A DNA stretch of 64,000 bases, from positions 5,159,391-5,223,390 of the forward strand of contig VXAI01000046.1 in NCBI GenBank assembly GCA_013399305.1, written 5' to 3'. This DNA is from Rostratula benghalensis (taxonomy: Eukaryota > Chordata > Aves > Charadriiformes > Rostratulidae). Each line of letters begins with the position of its first letter. Position 1 is the first letter of the stretch. Positions 59,575-64,000 of the stretch are shown in pieces. The notes beneath the pieces are model-generated. The model did not search any database and had not been told where the DNA came from. It saw only the letters and a list, made by a program, of their open reading frames with translations. The position numbers and the translations under genes are program-made.

Positions 59575-60070
59575 TCGGAGGAACCCTGGAGGGCGCGTAA
59601 CGAAGGAGCACGTGAAGTCCCGTGTCCCAGCACCTTCCAAACTCCCCACCCCACGCGGCTGCGGGGCACGGGGGTGGGAGGAAAGGGGGCTTTCCCTGGC
59701 ACCGCCGGCTTCCCGCTCCCGTCGGCCTGCCCACGAAAAGGAAACGTTTCCCCAGCTCTCAGTTTCAAAGCACATTAAGAGCATTTTGCAAGATGCCACC
59801 AGTCGCTGGGTAACATACATTACTCGCCTTATTCTGCCTGAGGAGTTGCATTTAATATCCTGCCTATTTATGTTTTTTAAAGACCAATTAAATATTAAAG
59901 GCATTTATCAAGGTTTAACGCTGCAGTGAGTGTAACAGCTCGGATGGCAGCGATGCCGGCGCGTGTGGTTTCAGCGGGGAGGTTCGAGGGGGACGGCGGG
60001 TTCCTGAGCTGCTCTGCCCAACGCCACAGAGAACCGTGGGGACACGGGTGGTCCTGGGGCCTCCAGAGGG
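59575..60070. promoter_or_regulatory. CpG-rich pockets (two)
   Basis: CpG clusters at about 59580-59740 (GGGCGCGTAACG, CACGCGGCTGCGGGG, ACCGCCGG, CCGTCGG) and 59940-60070 (GATGCCGGCGCG, TTCGAGGGGGACGGCGG). No TATA box, obvious first exon or strong donor was seen at their edges. Could be an orphan CpG island or a remote promoter. Confidence 0.25.
59740..59935. promoter_or_regulatory. AT-rich island between two CpG-rich pockets
   Basis: AT-rich unique sequence (CTATTTATGTTTTTTAAAGA, CCAATTAAATATTAAAGG) lying between the CpG-rich segments at 59575-59740 and 59935-60070. The arrangement looks like a regulatory element with flanking unmethylated DNA. No gene was seen. Confidence 0.25.
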
Positions 60071-60420
60071 GACACTACCACCCGTTTCAGCTCCAGGTCT
60101 CTGCTTTGAAGCTGAGATAGGCAGGTACAGAGGGCTGTAAGTCTCCGAGAGGTGCCCACTCGCAGGATACGTCCCCACCCAGGATGTGAAAGCTCCCAAT
60201 CACGTACCAAAACCCTCTCTCTGCTCCGCTCTGGAAACCTGAAATCACAGCCACCGCCTGAATAGAGAGCTGCTTTGGGAATTTGTCAACCAAGTGTGTT
60301 TTCTTCAGTAAATACCAGTCAGTTGAAATTCAAAGCCTTCAAAAAAAAAAAAAGAAAAAAAAAAAAAGATCAATTGTGACAAATTACCCATTTCACGTTA
60401 CTGGAAAAAAAGGCTCAGAA

Positions 60421-60550
60421 GGTCAAAATGTCCCATTTTTGACACATTTGAAATGAAAGAAAAATCAATTTTTAGGTTAATGAATCTAAGGTAATTCATA
60501 GTTTTGCAAAAATATCTAGAGATGAAAAGCAACTATCAAAATGTTTTGAA
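60421..60550. repeat. AT-rich interspersed repeat with TCAAAATG-type motifs, copy 2
   Basis: It contains GGTCAAAATGTCCCATTTTTG, ACATTTGAAATGAAAG and ATCAAAATGTTTTGAAATTA. These resemble the motifs at 42.7 kb and make a second diverged copy of the same element plausible. It is flanked on the left by a poly(A)-rich stretch (60340-60367). Confidence 0.35.
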
Positions 60551-60560
60551 ATTATTTTTT

Positions 60561-60598
60561 AAAAATCCCCTATTCAGTGGAATCAAAAGGGGATTTTT
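60561..60598. repeat. perfect 11-bp inverted repeat (hairpin)
   Basis: AAAAATCCCCT (60561-60571) and AGGGGATTTTT (60588-60598) are exact reverse complements separated by a 16-base loop. A T-rich run follows. It could be a fold-back remnant of the adjacent AT-rich repeat. Confidence 0.85.
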
Positions 60599-60599
60599 A

Positions 60600-62981
60600 C
60601 AAGATTTATTTTTTTTTTTGGGTCTTTCAGTGCTATTGGAATTTTACGTCTCTGTTCCTGTTGCTGGTGGGAACTTGTTTCTTTTCTATCTCAAGGGTTG
60701 CAGGGGTGGGGAGACACTTCCTCAGTCGGTTCTGGTCTCGCTAACGTGACCTCAGATGGATTATCACTGTTATTGACGTTACAACAGATGCCAGAGGGCT
60801 CTGCTAAGCTCCGCTGCCCAGGAGGCTCCGGGTGAGCATGTCTGCAGACATCCATCCCACTCCTCCTTCGGGTGCCAGCCGAGAGGGAGAGTGAGGAAGA
60901 CCCATCAGCCACCACCCTCGGGAGCTCACAGCAGGACGCAGGGCAGGATGAGGGTCACAGCCCCGGCACGTCACCGCAGAAGCACTAGTCTGTTCACAGA
61001 CCCCCAGCTCAGCAGACTCCAAGCAGTGAGCTTTGGAATGCAGAGCAGATGACCACGCTGAGCAGGGAGGAGATAATGGGAATGTTTTCCTTCTCTTCCC
61101 TGTCCCCCTCAGCCTACATGTGTCTCCCCAGATCTGCAGCATCAGATGCTAGTACCCCCTGTGGGAAAAACAAGACCTCTTCCTCAGGCAGGCTCAAACC
61201 TGCAGGCTGGGAAAAGGGGTGTCCTGTTTAACATGACATCCTTGTGCCACCATTTGGTGTGGGCAGTTTCCTCGTGGCCATCCCACCAGGGTCCCATGCT
61301 GCCACCAGTGTCCCCAGCTCATGGTACCCTGTGCTTTGGGGTGGGCTGTGCCGGGAGCCGTTTGGGGCTCGGTGGCACCTGCTTTGTGACAGACATCTGT
61401 GCTAAGGTAAAGGCAGCAGAAAGGGGAAATGTGATGGAAATAAACGAGGCTGAGATAATGAAGCCACATCCAACATTTCCAGCCGAGAGTAACAGGCAGG
61501 CAAGATCAAACAGGCATCTGGTTTAGGGGTAGCAGTGAGAGAGGGAGCCAGCTGGTCCCTTCCCTCTCCCTGCCTGCCTCTTCCCCCCTCTCTCTCTCCC
61601 TCCTCCCTTGCCCTCCTCCCCCTCTATAAATCTTTCATCCAGAATAACGTCTCTCTTCATAAGGAGAGAAAGAATTAAATATTTCACGAGACTGCAGTCA
61701 ATCTTGCAGGGCCCTTCTGTTGACATTTCAAACATATATTTGACATTGCTTTCTCATTCCCTCCTGGTAGAGCAAAGAGCTCTGCAGAAAGCCCATTACC
61801 CTCCGCAAGGAGGGGACGCCGTGAGCTGCTCAAGCCACCCTAATGCGAAATGCAAGGGAGGGAGCAGCCCTCTACCACCCCGTGTCCCCCTCCTTTTATC
61901 TCCCCTCCCTTTCCTTCTCCCTCCTCAGCTCCTCCGGGGCATGGGCATCCCCTGCCCTGTGTTTTGTCCCTTCCTTCCCGCAAAGGTTGAGTTGTGCCCT
62001 TGCCGTGTCCAAGGAAAGACCTAAAAGCTTGGACATTGTTGAGACAAAGCAGTGCTGAGCCACATCCTGGGGGAATCCCATCCCCTCTGCCCTGTGGCAT
62101 CCGTGAGATCTCGCCCCTGGTGGGCACAATGCACAGATCACACAGGGAAGAGGACGTAGGATGGGGTTTCGTTCTGCTGCCAACTTCTACACGTCAAATG
62201 GCCACTAAAATCTGATAGGAGGGTGATGAGAGCCCTTCTCCCTCAAACCCACATTCCTCAGGGCACTTGTTAGTCTTTGATGCTGTTGTGCATCTCTGCT
62301 GCCAGACAGAACAGGGCTTGGGCAGCATAAAGCCAGTTAAATAGCCACAGTGCCTGAAGGGCTTGCCTTCTCCATGAGAGGAACACCACTGCCGGCTCTG
62401 TCCCCCACCACGCATCGTGAGCTCCCCGCCACATGGCAGGGCAGCAGTGGCTGAGGATGCTTTGCCAGCACACCGGGAAGCACCGTCACAGGGCTGGCAG
62501 GAGAGCCCCAGAGCGGTGCCAAAGGAGTGACACTTCCAAGGCTCCTTGCAGAGGGAGCCTCCCTCACGGCTGGAGCTCCAAAGGGTGGGGAACCCTCACC
62601 CCCACGCAAGAAACAAGAGAGAAGAGAAGTGGAGGGACATTCCTTCCTCAGCACCAACATAGCCATGTGCCTCTCAAACACGTAAGCCATCCTCGGTAGC
62701 TTCCCGGGTGCCAGAAACCCCAGCTGCTCTCTGTGCTGCTGCCAAAATCTCCAGCATCCCTCACATCCCAGGAGGCAAAAATCCACAGCACGTGGGGGCG
62801 TTCACAGCAGGGCTGGGTGGCATGTCCACACGAGCCACCAGCACAGCGTGCCCTGACCGTAGCATGCCACAGCAGGGTGCAAGGGTGCCGGGTCCAAGCT
62901 GCCACCCCCTCCTAGTGCTTCTCTGGCCACTACCTCTGATCCCCATGGCCCCTCTCTGTCTTCTCCCAGCCAGCTCTCCAG
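60600..62981. other. non-genic stretch
   Basis: Unique sequence with the polypyrimidine/TATA element at 61.6 kb. A strong acceptor-like tract (CCCTTTCCTTCTCCCTCCTCAG) ends at about 61927 but is followed only by a weak GTTGAG donor. No supported gene. Confidence 0.5.
61556..61632 (+). promoter_or_regulatory. polypyrimidine tract followed by TATAAAT
   Basis: About 65 nt of almost pure C/T (CCTTCCCTCTCCCTGCC...TCCTCCCCC) runs into CTCTATAAATC, with TATAAAT at 61625-61631. GA/CT mirror tracts next to a TATA element are typical of some inducible or GAGA-type promoters, and the tract could also adopt triplex DNA. No convincing open frame or CpG island follows, so function is uncertain. Confidence 0.2.
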
Positions 62982-63079
62982 AGAGGGAAAAATGGCAACA
63001 GCGTCACTCGTTTCTCTTCTGTGACGCCTCCAAACAAGGAGATGAGGAGAAGGAGTCTGCTTTGCAGCAGAGACACGAG
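62982..63079 (+). CDS. candidate internal coding exon, unidentified protein
   Basis: A long pyrimidine tract (CCCCTCTCTGTCTTCTCCCAGCCAGCTCTCCAG) precedes 62982, and CACGAG|GTAATG follows 63079. The 98-nt exon is open in two frames. The one leaving at phase 0 encodes REKWQQRHSFLFCDASKQGD and then EEKESALQQRHE, a charged, helix-prone segment. The alternative begins RGKNGNSVTRFSSVTPPNKE. Two AGs compete as acceptor (after CTTCTCCCAG and after GCTCTCCAG). The frame stays open through the donor for a further 90 codons of low-information sequence, so openness alone carries little weight. The family was not recognised. Confidence 0.2.
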
Positions 63080-63369
63080 GTAATGTTTCCAGAGCAGAAG
63101 GAAGCCCACAGCTCACTCCCAAATTCCCACCTCAGACCCAAGGCATCCACTGCCCCTTCCTCTCCTTGGACTAACAGGAGCCTTGGGGAGAGCCATTGCC
63201 TGGAGAAGCTGGGAGATGCAGTGATTACAAGGAGGGACCCTGACCCTGCCTGCATTTACCACCCTTGCATCACAGCCCCGGGGGCCCGGGAGGTGGCTCG
63301 GCGGTGGCTCCTGCTGCCTGCAGGCAGGTTACTGCTCGGCAGCCGCAGCAGCAAATAGCTGCAGACCGG

Positions 63370-63760
63370 AGCCAGAACGAAGGTTCAAAGTTCTCTGAGA
63401 AAGCTGGACGGATTCATAGAGCCTTCTCCTATTTAATGAGGTTTTACAAATTGTTTCTAAGGTCCTACAATTCCTCCGGTGTGTCAGTTGAACAAATCCT
63501 TTCCTTCTTTTTAAGTTCAGTGTTTAAAGATACATTTAATCCCCCTGTTAAAATATTTCCCAATTCCTAATAAAATTACAGAACTAAGATTTTCATCTAG
63601 TTCTTCCCCTCTGACTCAAACTCTCGCTGTAACCTTTGAGTCTTCTTTAGATCAGCAGAGATTGATGTTTGCAGATCAAACAGAAAGATTTATGATCACC
63701 GGTATTTCCCCAAGAAACACCCACGACCCGCGCAAGCTCACATAATGAGATCCAACGGCT
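63370..63760. promoter_or_regulatory. long conserved-element-like island with TCF/LEF-like sites
   Basis: About 390 bp of unique AT-rich sequence. It carries TTCAAAG near 63385, CTTTGAGT near 63636 and CAGATCAAAC near 63674, all close to the TCF/LEF core (A/T)(A/T)CAAAG or its complement. It also has TTTAATCCCCC and TTTATGATCACC. No open frame beyond chance. Enhancer-like by composition; conservation untested. Confidence 0.3.
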
Positions 63761-64000
63761 GGAAGTCAAAGCCAGGCAATCGCAGGCTGGAGAGAAGACA
63801 CCACTGTTTAAGAGCAAAGGAAATGGAGTAACAGAGCCATCTGCCCAGGAGCACGTCCTCCTGCCCGGCGGGACCTTTCAGCCCAAGGCAGAATTTCTAA
63901 AAGCAAAGCTGATCCCCCTGGGGATGCCGGTGGGGACCAGAGCGGTGGCACCAGGACTCCTCACCCACCACACACCTTTCCCTTGGCTGCCAAAATCCAT

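Noticed and set aside
1..64000. tRNA, rRNA, snRNA, CRISPR arrays, bacterial operons, viral or LTR elements
   Set aside because: No B-box with a matching cloverleaf, no U6/5S-like sequence, no direct repeat-spacer array, no Shine-Dalgarno-spaced gene strings, and no LTR or gag/pol-like sequence was recognised on either strand.

Overview
The window looks like non-coding DNA from a bird, most likely a GC-rich, gene-poor stretch: a very large intron or an intergenic desert. Two repeats carry the taxonomic signal. One is a truncated chicken-repeat-1 (CR1) LINE on the + strand at about 35125-35901. The other is a CR1 3' tail on the - strand at about 3858-3935. CR1 also occurs in crocodilians and turtles, but the very low repeat load (two CR1 copies in 64 kb, no SINEs, no recognisable LTRs) and the alternation of GC-rich and AT-rich blocks fit a bird best. 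There is no sign of bacterial, phage or plasmid organisation, and no CRISPR array, tRNA or rRNA gene was seen. A 173-base assembly gap (N) lies at 42426-42598. Layout. 1-25 kb: mostly unique sequence with short AT-rich islands that look like conserved non-coding elements, small tandem repeats (6.3, 14.1, 17.1 and 20.9 kb), a degenerate array of about 24-25 bp built on GGATTAAATTA at 14.55-14.74 kb, a perfect-arm palindrome at 15.4 kb, and a CpG-rich pocket with a TATA/MEF2-like box at 21.88 kb and an AATAAA 420 bp downstream. 25-36 kb: unique sequence with one two-exon-like arrangement at 25.6-26.0 kb, AT-rich islands and the larger CR1. 36-57 kb: unique, rather C- and A-rich on the + strand, with the best-looking minus-strand splice-bounded exon candidates (43060-43230, 47574-47675, 55880-56115). 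57-64 kb: CpG-rich pockets, opposed candidate exons at 57.7-58.5 kb, an AT-rich inverted repeat at 60.56 kb, and a long conserved-looking AT-rich block at the right end. No protein in the window could be assigned to a known family apart from the CR1 ORF2 remnant. Every other coding call is a candidate exon, chosen because a pyrimidine-rich acceptor, an open frame and a donor (or stop) coincide. In 64 kb read on both strands such coincidences are expected by chance, so confidences are low. I found no undescribed biological system. The most distinctive observations are the GGATTA array, the phase-compatible minus-strand exon pair at 43/47 kb, the compact transcription-unit-like arrangement at 21.9-22.3 kb, and a pair of related TTTCAAAATGAAA-type repeats at 42.7 and 60.4 kb.
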